In this document: in pieces, positions 1-6,810 of the stretch
How positions within the stretch are numbered: the first letter of the stretch is position 1
Layout of the letters: the number at the start of each line of letters is the position of its first letter
NCBI GenBank assembly: GCA_025464795.1
Contig: JAODNB010000063.1
Span: 1 to 7,100 of the forward strand
DNA length: 7,100 nucleotides
Source of the DNA: Frankiales bacterium
GTDB taxonomy: Bacteria; Actinomycetota; Actinomycetes; Mycobacteriales; SCTD01
Direction of reading: 5' to 3'
Position numbers and translations under genes: made by a program
The notes under the pieces: model-generated
Seen by the model: only the letters and a program-made list of their open reading frames with translations
Database searches by the model: none
What the model was told of the DNA's origin: nothing

Positions 1-1190
1 GCATCCGCCGGCGCCGCCGCACCCAGCGCCTTCAGGTAGCGACATCCGGTCTTGCCGTCGCCGCGCTGGCCTTCGCCGCGTCCGTCGTGGTCAACGACCA
101 CCTCGGCGCGTCGCAGAAGCCGCCGACCCCTGCCTTCCAGCCCGCACCTGACACCGCCGCGGTGCCGCCAGGCTTCCAGGCGGCCGACGTGTCGTACAGC
201 GGCTCGACCAGCTGGGTGCTGGGCGCCTACCCCTGCACCGCGGGGCACTGCCCCCTCCTGCTCACCTCCACGGACGGCGGACCGTGGCAGCGCCGGAACG
301 CACCGCCAGCTGAGCTTCGTGGCGGCGACGGCGAGTTCGTCGGGGACTGCGCCGCCACCACGTGCGTCAGCCACGTCCGGTTCGTGGGTGATGTCGGGTA
401 CGCCTACGGACCTGGGTTGTCCCTCACCCTCGACGGCGGGCGCAGCTGGACGAACCAGGAGGTGCAGGGCCAGGTGCTCGCCCTCGAGGCCGGCAGCCGC
501 AGCGTCGTGCGCGTGGTCGAACCCACGGGTGGCTGCCCCTGCCTGGGCGTTCGCGTGGAGCGCAGCACCCTCGACAGCCCGCGCTGGCTCCCGGTCCACG
601 AGACGCACGGGGTCAACCTCGTCAGCGCCAGCCTCGTGAGGAGGGGCAGTCGGCTGATCGTCCTGGAGCGCGGTCACACCGCAGGTGGGGCGCAGGACGC
701 CCGGTCCCAGGTCCTGATCAGCAACGACGGCGGCGACACCTGGGTCGAGCACCAGGACCCCTGCGGTCCGCTCAGCACGACCGACGAGGTCGACGCCAGC
801 GAGGTCGCTCTCGCCGCCGATGGGGTCGTCGTGGCGTTGTGCCAGCACCGGAACGGGTCTGGCTCCCTCATTCGGGTGTCGACGGACTCGGGCAGGTCCT
901 ACGAGCGGGCTCGGCCGCTGCCCTCGACGGCCTCCCTGCTGGCGGCGGCCGGTGGTGCGATCGTTGTCGCCATCGACGACGGCCTTCCTCGCCGTCGGCT
1001 CGTCCGGAGCACGGACCAGGGTCGGACCTGGGTGACCGTCGCCACGCAGTCCAGCGACCCCCGGTACTCGTCTGAGTACCTGGCCTTCACCAGTGAGCGC
1101 CTGGGGACCTGGATAGGAGGCGACCGCCGCCGGCTCGTCCGCACCGCCGACTCCGGCGCCACCTGGAAGGACCAACCGCTCAACCGCTGA
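1..1190 (+). CDS. Membrane-anchored Asp-box (BNR/sialidase-like) beta-propeller protein, 5'-partial
   Basis: The reading frame is open from the first complete codon at position 3 to the TGA at 1188-1190, giving 395 visible codons, so the true start is upstream; the GTG at 87 is only an internal codon. The visible N-terminus has five consecutive Arg residues, then a hydrophobic stretch (about visible residues 15-30, rich in Ala, Val and Leu). This looks like a single membrane anchor or signal peptide with positive-inside topology. The rest carries Asp-box motifs of the S/T-x-D-x-G-x-T/S-W type: STDGGPW (267-287), TLDGGRSW (426-449), SNDGGDTW (720-743), STDSGRSY (879-902), STDQGRTW (1008-1031) and TADSGATW (1143-1166), plus a degenerate one ending SPRW near 564-587. 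Spacing of 43-53 residues suits one motif per propeller blade. Eight cysteines follow the anchor, consistent with an exported, disulfide-bonded domain. Such folds include sialidases and Ycf48/VPS10-like proteins, but I see no sialidase catalytic signature, so enzymatic activity is not supported. Substrate and role are unknown. Confidence 0.8.
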   Translation, partial: IRRRRRTQRLQVATSGLAVAALAFAASVVVNDHLGASQKPPTPAFQPAPDTAAVPPGFQAADVSYSGSTSWVLGAYPCTAGHCPLLLTSTDGGPWQRRNAPPAELRGGDGEFVGDCAATTCVSHVRFVGDVGYAYGPGLSLTLDGGRSWTNQEVQGQVLALEAGSRSVVRVVEPTGGCPCLGVRVERSTLDSPRWLPVHETHGVNLVSASLVRRGSRLIVLERGHTAGGAQDARSQVLISNDGGDTWVEHQDPCGPLSTTDEVDASEVALAADGVVVALCQHRNGSGSLIRVSTDSGRSYERARPLPSTASLLAAAGGAIVVAIDDGLPRRRLVRSTDQGRTWVTVATQSSDPRYSSEYLAFTSERLGTWIGGDRRRLVRTADSGATWKDQPLNR

Positions 1191-1196
1191 CGGCTC

Positions 1197-1210
1197 CTGC
1201 ACACAAACGC
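1197..1210 (-). repeat. GTTTGTGTGCAG motif, copy 1 (inverted)
   Basis: The + strand reads CTGCACACAAACGC. Its reverse complement, GCGTTTGTGTGCAG, matches copy 3 at 14 of 14 positions and copy 2 over 12 bases. It lies 7 bases after the stop of the upstream gene. Paired with copy 2 it would form a 12-bp perfect stem enclosing 48 bases. Confidence 0.75.
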
Positions 1211-1256
1211 CGGTACGGGGGGAGCACGCGAGCGCGAGTCGTCGGTCAACGTCGGG

Positions 1257-1268
1257 GTTTGTGTGCAG
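1257..1268 (+). repeat. GTTTGTGTGCAG motif, copy 2
   Basis: This is a perfect 12-base copy in the same orientation as lhr. It is the inverted partner of copy 1 and also forms the left arm of the local hairpin at 1258-1280. Confidence 0.75.
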
Positions 1269-1280
1269 CCGGCACACGAA
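1258..1280 (+). repeat. Short hairpin including motif copy 2
   Basis: TTTGTGTGC at 1258-1266 faces GCACACGAA at 1272-1280 across the 5-base loop AGCCG. In RNA this gives a 9-bp stem with one U-G wobble. It competes with pairing of copy 2 to copy 1. No U-tract follows, so it is not a classic intrinsic terminator. A palindromic protein-binding site is an equally good reading. Confidence 0.5.
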
Positions 1281-1327
1281 AGTGACCTCGCAGCCCCTCA
1301 GCGAGCGCGGGCACGAGCCACCGACCA

Positions 1328-1341
1328 GCGTTTGTGTGCAG
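1328..1341 (+). repeat. GTTTGTGTGCAG motif, copy 3
   Basis: The sequence GCGTTTGTGTGCAG is identical over 14 bases to the reverse complement of copy 1. It ends 47 bases before the proposed lhr start codon. The core shared by all three copies is TTTGTGTGCAG with a T-rich left edge, which stands out against the GC-rich surroundings. Confidence 0.75.
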
Positions 1342-1379
1342 CTGTCGGACGGGCGGATGTCGGACCCTGCTGCGACGAT

Positions 1380-1386
1380 GGGGAGG
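1380..1386 (+). promoter_or_regulatory. Ribosome binding site deciding the lhr start
   Basis: GGGGAGG is a strong purine-rich Shine-Dalgarno-like sequence directly before ATG at 1389. The gap from its last G to the ATG is only 2 bases, shorter than usual. It is still the only good site next to an in-frame start that preserves the conserved Lhr N-terminus, so I used it to place the start. Confidence 0.6.
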
Positions 1387-1388
1387 AC

Positions 1389-4300
1389 ATGGCACTCGAG
1401 CGCTTCTCCCCCGCCACCCGCGCCTGGTTCACGGGTGCCTTCGCGGCGCCGACCGCCGCGCAGGAAGGGGCCTGGGACGCGATCTCGCAGGGGCTCGACA
1501 CCCTCGTCGTCGCCCCCACCGGCTCCGGCAAGACGCTGTCGGCGTTCCTGTGGTCCCTGGACCGGCTCGCCTCGACCCCGCCACCCGAGGACCCGAAGCA
1601 CCGCTGTCGGGTCCTCTACGTCTCCCCCCTCAAGGCCCTCGCTGTCGACGTCGAGCGCAACCTCAGAGCACCCCTGACGGGGATCCGGCAGGCGGCACAG
1701 CGCCTCGACCTGCCCGTTCCCGACATCCGCGTCGCGACCCGCTCCGGGGACACCCCGGCGGACGAGCGCCGAGCGTTTGCCCGTACCCCTCCCGACATCT
1801 TCATCACGACGCCGGAGTCGCTGTTCCTGGTGCTGACGAGCGCCGCCCGCGAGTCGCTCCGAGGCGTCGAGACGGTCATCCTCGACGAGGTCCACGCCGT
1901 GTCCGGCACGAAGCGCGGCGCCCACCTAGCCCTGTCGCTCGAGCGGCTGGACGCCCTGCTCGACAAGCCGGCGCAGCGCATCGGCCTGTCGGCCACGGTG
2001 CGACCGATCGACGAGGTGGCGCGGTTCCTCGGCGGCGCCAGGGAGGTCACCGTCGTCCAGCCGCCCTCGACCAAGACGATCGAGGTCTCCGTCGAGGTCC
2101 CGGTCGAGGACATGTCGGCCCTGGGTGAGTCGACAGGAGAGATCCGCGGTTCCGCAGCGGGTGCGGAGAAGAAGTCGTCCATCTGGCCAGCGGTGGAGGA
2201 GCGGATCGTCGACCTGGTCGAGCAGCACCGCTCGACCATCGTGTTCTGCAACTCCCGCCGCCTGGCCGAGCGGCTGACGAGCCGCCTGAACGAGATCGCT
2301 ACCGAACGAGCCTTCCCCACTCCCGAGCCCGAACTGATCGACCTCGACCGACCTGTCGGGTCCTCGGGCGTCCGACCGAGCTACCCCGCCGCCCACCCTG
2401 GACAGGGCGGTGTCGGCAAGGCCGGTTGGGGCAACGGCCTGCCGTCCGACGGCGAGGGGACCGTCGAGATCGCGCGAGCCCACCACGGCTCGGTGTCGCG
2501 GGAGCAGCGCTCCGAGATCGAGGAGGCGCTGAAGGCCGGCCGCCTCCCCGCGGTGGTGGCGACGTCGAGCCTCGAGCTGGGCATCGACATGGGTGCCGTC
2601 GACCTCGTCATCCAGGTCGAGTCACCCCCCACGGTCGCCTCCGGGCTGCAACGCGTCGGACGGGCGGGCCACCAGGTCGGCGCGGTCTCACGTGGCGTGG
2701 TCCTCCCGAAGTACCGAGGCGACCTCGTCCAGTGCGCCGTGGTCGCCGAGCAGATGGTGATCGGCGGGATCGAGGCCACGAGCTACCCCCGCAACCCGCT
2801 CGACGTCCTGGCCCAGCAGATCGTCGCGATGTGCGCCCTCGAGTCATGGGAGATCGACGACCTCGCCGCGGTCATCCGCCGCGCGGCGCCGTTCTCCTCG
2901 CTGCCGCAGAGCGCCTTCGAGGCCACCCTCGACATGCTCAGCGGCCGCTATCCCAGCGACGAGTTCGCCGAGCTGCGGCCCCGCATCACCTGGGACCGCG
3001 TGACCGGCGTCCTGGCGGGAAGGCCTGGTGCGCAACGACTTGCGGTCACCAGCGGCGGCACGATCCCCGACCGTGGCATGTTCGGCGTCTTCCTCGTCGG
3101 TGAGAAGAAGTCCCGGGTCGGGGAGCTCGACGAGGAGATGGTCTACGAGTCCCGGGTCGGTGACGTGTTCCTGCTCGGGAGCAGCGCCTGGCGGATCGAG
3201 GACATCAGCCACGACCAGGTCCTCGTCACGCCGGCGCCCGGGCAACCGGGCCGGATGCCCTACTGGCACGGGGACGCGCCCGGCCGTCCCCTCGAGCTCG
3301 GGCGTGCTCTGGGCAGGTTCCTGCGTGAGATCTCAGCGCTCTCCCCGCAGGACGCCGAGGACCGGTTGCGCGTCGCCGGCCTCGACGCCAGCGCCACCGC
3401 GAACCTGCTCGCCTACCTCACCGAGCAGCGCGAGGCGACCGGTGTGCTCCCTGATGACCGGACCATCCTGGTGGAGCGGTTCCGCGACGAGCTGGGCGAC
3501 TGGCGGCTGGCCATCCACTCGCCGTTCGGCGCGCAGGTCAACCAGCCCTGGGCCCTGGCGCTGACGTCCCGCCTGCGCGAGAGCTACGGCGTTGACGTGC
3601 AGTCGATGCACTCCGACGACGGCATCGTGCTTCGGCTGCCGGAGACCGAGGAGGCACCGAACGGAGCAGCCGCCGTCTTCGAGCCCGACGAGATCGAGCA
3701 GCTGGTGCAGCTCGAGGTCGGCGGCTCGGCCCTGTTCGCCTCGCGCTTCCGCGAGTGCGCCGCCCGCGCCCTGCTGCTCCCCCGCCGCAACCCGACCCGA
3801 CGCACCCCCCTGTGGCAGCAGCGCCAGCGCTCGGCGCAGCTGCTCGGGGTCGCGTCCCAGTACGGCAGCTTCCCGATCGTCCTGGAGACGATGCGCGAGG
3901 TGCTGCAGGACGTCTTCGACGTGCCCGGTCTCGTCGAGCTGATGCAGGACGTCCAGCGCCGCAAGGTCCGCTTCGTCGAGGTGGAGACGCAAGCGCCGTC
4001 GCCCTTCGCCCGATCGCTGCTGTTCGGCTACATCGGTGCCTTCATGTACGAGGGCGACGCCCCCCTCGCCGAGCGGCGGGCGCAGGCCCTGTCGCTCGAC
4101 TCCGCCTTGCTGGCGGAGCTTCTCGGTCAGGCCGAGCTGCGCGAGCTCATCGACGCTGACGCCCTCGCCGAGGTCGAGGCGGAGGTCCAGCGGCTCACCG
4201 AGACGCGTCGCGCGAAGGACGCCGAGGGGGTCGCTGACCTGCTGCGGGTCCTGGGCGACCTCACCACCGAGGAGGCCCTCGCGCGCGGTGCCACTGCGGC

Positions 4301-6005
4301 CTGGCTGGCCGAGCTCGAGGAGCAACGCCGCGCGATCCGGGTGCGAGTCGCCGGCGAGGAGCGCTGGGTCGCGATCGAGGACGCCGGCCGCATGCAGGAC
4401 GCCCTCGGCACCGCGCTGCCGGTCGGGATCCCGGAGGCCTTCCTCGAGCCGGTACGTGATCCGCTCGGTGACCTGGTGTCCCGCTTCGCCCGCACCCACG
4501 GGCCGTTCCACCCCGTCGAGGTGGCACAGCGGTTCGGCCTCGGCGTGGCCGTCGTCGACTCGGCGCTGGCCCGGCTGAGCGCCTCCGGTCGCGTGGCGCA
4601 CGGCGAGTTCCGGCCAGGCGGGCACGGGCTCGAGTGGTGCGATGCCGAGGTGCTGCGCTCCCTGCGCCGCCGGTCGCTGGCGAAGCTGCGGCGCGAGGTC
4701 GAGCCCGTACCTCCTGAGGCGCTCGCGCGGTTCCTGCCCTCCTGGCAGGGCCTGGGCAGCAGCGGCGGCCGGGGCATCGACGGGCTGGTGCGGGCGATCG
4801 AGCAGCTGCAGGGCTCGCTCGTCCCCGCCTCCGCGCTCGAGACCTTGGTGCTCCCGTCCCGCGTCGCCGGCTACTCGCCCGCACTGCTGGACGAGCTGAC
4901 GGCGGCGGGTGAGGTGCTGTGGGCAGGTGCCGGATCGCTGCCGGGCAACGACGGCTGGGTGTCGCTCCTGCTCGCCGACACCGCTCCGCTGCTGATGGCA
5001 CCGCTGGGCGAGGTCTCCTCGACACCCGTGCACGATGCCGTGCTCGACGCGCTGCAGGGCGATCAGGCCCTGTTCTTCCGCTCCCTCGTGGATCGGGTCG
5101 AGGCGACGGACTCCGAGGTCCAGCAGGCGGTCTGGGACCTGGTCTGGTCAGGGCACCTCACCAACGACACCCTGTCGCCCCTGCGTGCTGTCCTGGGCTC
5201 GGGCAAGACCTCCCACCTCGCCAAGCGGCCCCCTGTCCGAGGTCGGGCGCGCTACGGCCGAGCCGCGATGCCTGCCCCTCCGACCGTGGCGGGGCGCTGG
5301 TCCCGGCTGCCGGACCGCGACCCCGACCCGACGCGTCGCACCCATGCGGTCGCCGAGTCGCTGCTCGACCGGCACGGCGTCGTCACCCGGGGCGCCGTGG
5401 TGGCCGAGCGCGTGCCGGGCGGGTTCGCAGCCGTGTACGCCGTCCTCAAGGCCTTCGAGGAAGCCGGCAGGGTCCGACGCGGCTACTTCGTCGAAGGCCT
5501 GGGCGCCGCGCAGTTCGCGGCACCCGGTGCCGTCGACCGCATGCGGGCGCTCGCCGCTGCGCGCCCGGCAGACGACGAGCCGCTCTGGACGACACCTGTC
5601 CCCGGGGGCTGGGACACGACGCACCAGCGCAAGCGCCGCGACGACGCGCGGGCTGTCGTGCTCGCCGCCTCCGACCCGGCCAACCCGTTCGGTGCGGCGC
5701 TCGGCTGGCCTGTGACCGAGGGGCACAAGCCGGGGCGCAAGGCCGGCGCGCTGGTGGTGCTCGTCGACGGCAGGCTCGTGCTCTACGTCGAGCGGGGCGG
5801 CAAGACGCTGCTGTCGTTCACGGACGACGAGAGCGCCGTGGCACCGGCCGCGGACGCGCTCGCCCTCGCCGTGCGGGACGGGGCGCTCGGCAAGCTGATG
5901 GTGGAGAAGACCGACGGCGAGCCCGCCCTGTCGTCGGCGCTGGGCGTCGCCCTCGAGAACGCCGGCTTCCGACCCACCCCTCGCGGCTTGCGGCTGAGGT
6001 CCTAG
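1389..6005 (+). CDS. lhr: Lhr, large ATP-dependent superfamily 2 DNA helicase
   Basis: Lhr is a 3'-5' ssDNA-dependent ATPase and translocase that unwinds RNA:DNA hybrids and DNA duplexes; in mycobacteria it is linked to the DNA damage response. All motifs are visible in the 1538-residue product: Q-motif (Q25), Walker A APTGSGKT (42-49, K48), TTPES (140-144), Walker B DEVH (166-169), SAT (201-203), TIVFCNSRR (283-291), ATSSLELGID (391-400) and the arginine-finger motif QRVGRAGHQ (421-429). After the two RecA domains come a winged-helix region (roughly 436-540), a beta-barrel/DEAD-associated region (roughly 540-855, with GEKKSRVGELDEEMVYESR) and a long C-terminal domain (about 860-1538). In family members the latter is a set of winged-helix modules resembling AlkZ/YcaQ glycosylases. 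Length matches full-length Lhr (E. coli 1538; mycobacteria about 1510), so this is not the short Lhr-Core form. A Gly/Pro-rich linker at about 305-360 sits between motifs IV and V. The start is ATG at 1389 rather than the GTG at 1263, because the upstream residues are not Lhr-like. The methyltransferase gene follows after 3 bases. Confidence 0.96.
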   Translation: MALERFSPATRAWFTGAFAAPTAAQEGAWDAISQGLDTLVVAPTGSGKTLSAFLWSLDRLASTPPPEDPKHRCRVLYVSPLKALAVDVERNLRAPLTGIRQAAQRLDLPVPDIRVATRSGDTPADERRAFARTPPDIFITTPESLFLVLTSAARESLRGVETVILDEVHAVSGTKRGAHLALSLERLDALLDKPAQRIGLSATVRPIDEVARFLGGAREVTVVQPPSTKTIEVSVEVPVEDMSALGESTGEIRGSAAGAEKKSSIWPAVEERIVDLVEQHRSTIVFCNSRRLAERLTSRLNEIATERAFPTPEPELIDLDRPVGSSGVRPSYPAAHPGQGGVGKAGWGNGLPSDGEGTVEIARAHHGSVSREQRSEIEEALKAGRLPAVVATSSLELGIDMGAVDLVIQVESPPTVASGLQRVGRAGHQVGAVSRGVVLPKYRGDLVQCAVVAEQMVIGGIEATSYPRNPLDVLAQQIVAMCALESWEIDDLAAVIRRAAPFSSLPQSAFEATLDMLSGRYPSDEFAELRPRITWDRVTGVLAGRPGAQRLAVTSGGTIPDRGMFGVFLVGEKKSRVGELDEEMVYESRVGDVFLLGSSAWRIEDISHDQVLVTPAPGQPGRMPYWHGDAPGRPLELGRALGRFLREISALSPQDAEDRLRVAGLDASATANLLAYLTEQREATGVLPDDRTILVERFRDELGDWRLAIHSPFGAQVNQPWALALTSRLRESYGVDVQSMHSDDGIVLRLPETEEAPNGAAAVFEPDEIEQLVQLEVGGSALFASRFRECAARALLLPRRNPTRRTPLWQQRQRSAQLLGVASQYGSFPIVLETMREVLQDVFDVPGLVELMQDVQRRKVRFVEVETQAPSPFARSLLFGYIGAFMYEGDAPLAERRAQALSLDSALLAELLGQAELRELIDADALAEVEAEVQRLTETRRAKDAEGVADLLRVLGDLTTEEALARGATAAWLAELEEQRRAIRVRVAGEERWVAIEDAGRMQDALGTALPVGIPEAFLEPVRDPLGDLVSRFARTHGPFHPVEVAQRFGLGVAVVDSALARLSASGRVAHGEFRPGGHGLEWCDAEVLRSLRRRSLAKLRREVEPVPPEALARFLPSWQGLGSSGGRGIDGLVRAIEQLQGSLVPASALETLVLPSRVAGYSPALLDELTAAGEVLWAGAGSLPGNDGWVSLLLADTAPLLMAPLGEVSSTPVHDAVLDALQGDQALFFRSLVDRVEATDSEVQQAVWDLVWSGHLTNDTLSPLRAVLGSGKTSHLAKRPPVRGRARYGRAAMPAPPTVAGRWSRLPDRDPDPTRRTHAVAESLLDRHGVVTRGAVVAERVPGGFAAVYAVLKAFEEAGRVRRGYFVEGLGAAQFAAPGAVDRMRALAAARPADDEPLWTTPVPGGWDTTHQRKRRDDARAVVLAASDPANPFGAALGWPVTEGHKPGRKAGALVVLVDGRLVLYVERGGKTLLSFTDDESAVAPAADALALAVRDGALGKLMVEKTDGEPALSSALGVALENAGFRPTPRGLRLRS
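5996..5999 (+). promoter_or_regulatory. Ribosome binding site for the methyltransferase, inside the lhr end
   Basis: GAGG within the last codons of lhr lies 9 bases before the GTG at 6009. Placing the site inside the upstream gene suggests that translation of the second gene follows that of lhr on one transcript. Confidence 0.45.
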
Positions 6006-6008
6006 CTC

Positions 6009-6617
6009 GTGGACGTCGTCGACCTCACCCGGCAGACCTACGACCAGGTGGCGGCCGACTACGACGTGCAGACGCGCGTCACATCGCCTGCGTTCGAGGC
6101 ATTCCGCGACGCCTTCGTCGCCGACGCCCGGGGACGGGTGGCCGACCTCGGGTGTGGTCCGGGCCAGCACCTGCAGGTCTTGCTCGGGGCGGGCCTCGAC
6201 GCGTTCGGCGTAGACCTGTCCGACGGGATGCTGGCCATCGCCCGGACTCGCGGAAGGGTCGTGCGCGGGGACCTCCGCAGGCCGCCGATGGCACCCGCGA
6301 GCCTGGACGGGATCTGGAGCAGCGCCGCACTGCTGCACGTGCCGAGAGAAGACGTTCCCGCGACACTGACCCGCTGGCGGGAGCTGCTCAAGCCGGGCGG
6401 CCTGCTCGCCCTGTCGACGAGCCTCGGCGGCCAGCAGGGCTGGGAGAAGGTCCCCTACGCCACGCCAAAGCCCGTCGCCGGCCAGCTCGACCGGTGGTTC
6501 GTGCACCACGACCGTGACGAGCTGCTCAGCCTGCTCGCCGAGGCCGGCTTCACCGTCACCAGTGCCCAGACCTACGAGACCAAGCGGCTCTGGGTCATGG
6601 TGCGCGCTACGGCCTGA
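6009..6617 (+). CDS. Class I SAM-dependent methyltransferase, substrate unknown
   Basis: This 202-residue protein has a Rossmann-fold methyltransferase layout. The N-terminal YDQVAADYD (residues 11-19) is typical of Methyltransf_11/25-type enzymes. Motif I, DLGCGPG (46-52), forms the SAM-binding glycine loop. D69 in GVDLS is the acidic residue expected to bind the ribose hydroxyls. GDLRRPP (87-93) corresponds to the adenine-binding region, ALLHVP (107-112) to the motif IV region, and LKPGGLLALS to the post-motif segment. It lacks an NPPY/DPPY motif (N6-adenine or N4-cytosine DNA methylation) and a Pro-Cys motif (C5-cytosine methylation), so a small-molecule or protein substrate is more likely than DNA, though not proven. 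It starts with GTG 3 bases after the lhr TAG, with no room for its own promoter, implying co-transcription. An in-frame stop just upstream rules out a fusion to lhr. I cannot assign a specific gene name. Confidence 0.88.
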   Translation: MDVVDLTRQTYDQVAADYDVQTRVTSPAFEAFRDAFVADARGRVADLGCGPGQHLQVLLGAGLDAFGVDLSDGMLAIARTRGRVVRGDLRRPPMAPASLDGIWSSAALLHVPREDVPATLTRWRELLKPGGLLALSTSLGGQQGWEKVPYATPKPVAGQLDRWFVHHDRDELLSLLAEAGFTVTSAQTYETKRLWVMVRATA

Positions 6618-6618
6618 C

Positions 6619-6643
6619 CCGGCAGCTCGCTGCTCCCTGCCGG
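6619..6643 (+). terminator. Possible hairpin after the methyltransferase gene
   Basis: CCGGCAG (6619-6625) and CTGCCGG (6637-6643) form a perfect 7-bp stem with an 11-base loop, starting 2 bases after the stop codon. No T-tract follows. Position suggests a terminator or 3'-end stabiliser for the lhr-methyltransferase transcript, but in GC-rich DNA a 7-bp match is weak evidence. Confidence 0.3.
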
Positions 6644-6731
6644 CGCCGAGGCTCCCCGTCGGGAGACCGCATCGATGAGGAAAGCCGCGAGCACGCGAAG
6701 CATGAGGGTGCCCGACGGCGACCCCGAAAGC

Positions 6732-6746
6732 ACGAGGTCTCCTCGT
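6732..6746. repeat. Small hairpin ACGAGG-TCT-CCTCGT
   Basis: A 6-bp perfect inverted repeat with a 3-base loop overlaps the left arm of the larger inverted repeat at 6744-6796 by 3 bases, so the two structures compete slightly. It may add to a termination structure in the convergent gap. Confidence 0.35.
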
Positions 6747-6796
6747 CTTCCCGTACGTCGTAGCGGTCCTGCATCGCCAGCAGGTACGGGAAGACG
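6744..6796. terminator. 13-bp perfect inverted repeat between convergent genes, possible bidirectional terminator
   Basis: CGTCTTCCCGTAC (6744-6756) is the exact reverse complement of GTACGGGAAGACG (6784-6796). The 27-base interior can form an inner CTGC/GCAG stem (6769-6772 with 6780-6783). The element lies between two genes that converge, 15 bases from the stop of the minus-strand gene, where a terminator serving both strands would be expected. No T-run flanks it on either side, so a classical intrinsic terminator is not shown; actinobacterial terminators often lack one. A protein-binding palindrome or the remnant of a small repeat element are alternatives. Confidence 0.45.
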
Positions 6797-6810
6797 GCCG
6801 CGGTCAGCGG

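Larger units (their letters stand above)
1191..1388. promoter_or_regulatory. Upstream region of lhr with repeated motif
   Basis: This 198-base non-coding gap separates the propeller gene from lhr. Any lhr promoter not located within the upstream gene should be here, but I see no convincing -35/-10 pair. It contains three copies of a GTTTGTGTGCAG motif (listed separately), a self-complementary segment at 1258-1280, and a short direct repeat TGTCGGAC at 1343-1350 and 1358-1365. The region also remains open in the lhr frame back to a GTG at 1263, but that extension is unlike the start of known Lhr proteins. Regulatory function is inferred from position and repeat content only. Confidence 0.45.

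Noticed and set aside
1239..1261. Possible PafBC/RecA-independent DNA-damage promoter (a GTCGGT-like sequence), which would suit a repair helicase
   Set aside because: The left part matches only partly, and the expected TA-rich -10 element at the right spacing is absent. The TGTCGGAC pair at 1343 and 1358 fails for the same reason. No LexA-type GAAC-N4-GTTC palindrome was seen in the gap either.
2301..2468. Gly/Pro-rich insertion in Lhr between motifs IV and V (about residues 305-360)
   Set aside because: A variable, low-complexity linker at this position also occurs in mycobacterial Lhr as I recall it, and the conserved AHHGSVS segment resumes normally afterwards. It is not a frameshift or a new domain.
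3333..5033. Long open frame on the minus strand opposite lhr (566 codons)
   Set aside because: It lies wholly antisense to clearly conserved lhr sequence. Its Gln/Arg/Leu/Gly-rich composition is typical of a shadow frame in GC-rich DNA.
4919..6517. Long + strand open frame (532 codons) overlapping the end of lhr and the methyltransferase gene
   Set aside because: It is Arg/Gly/Ala/Pro-rich with no motif and overlaps two well-supported genes in another frame, so it is a shadow.
6660..6735. Purine-rich stretch containing GAGGAAAGCC, which briefly resembles the start of an RNase P RNA or a riboswitch
   Set aside because: None of the other conserved RNase P or riboswitch elements are present, and the gap is too short for RNase P RNA.
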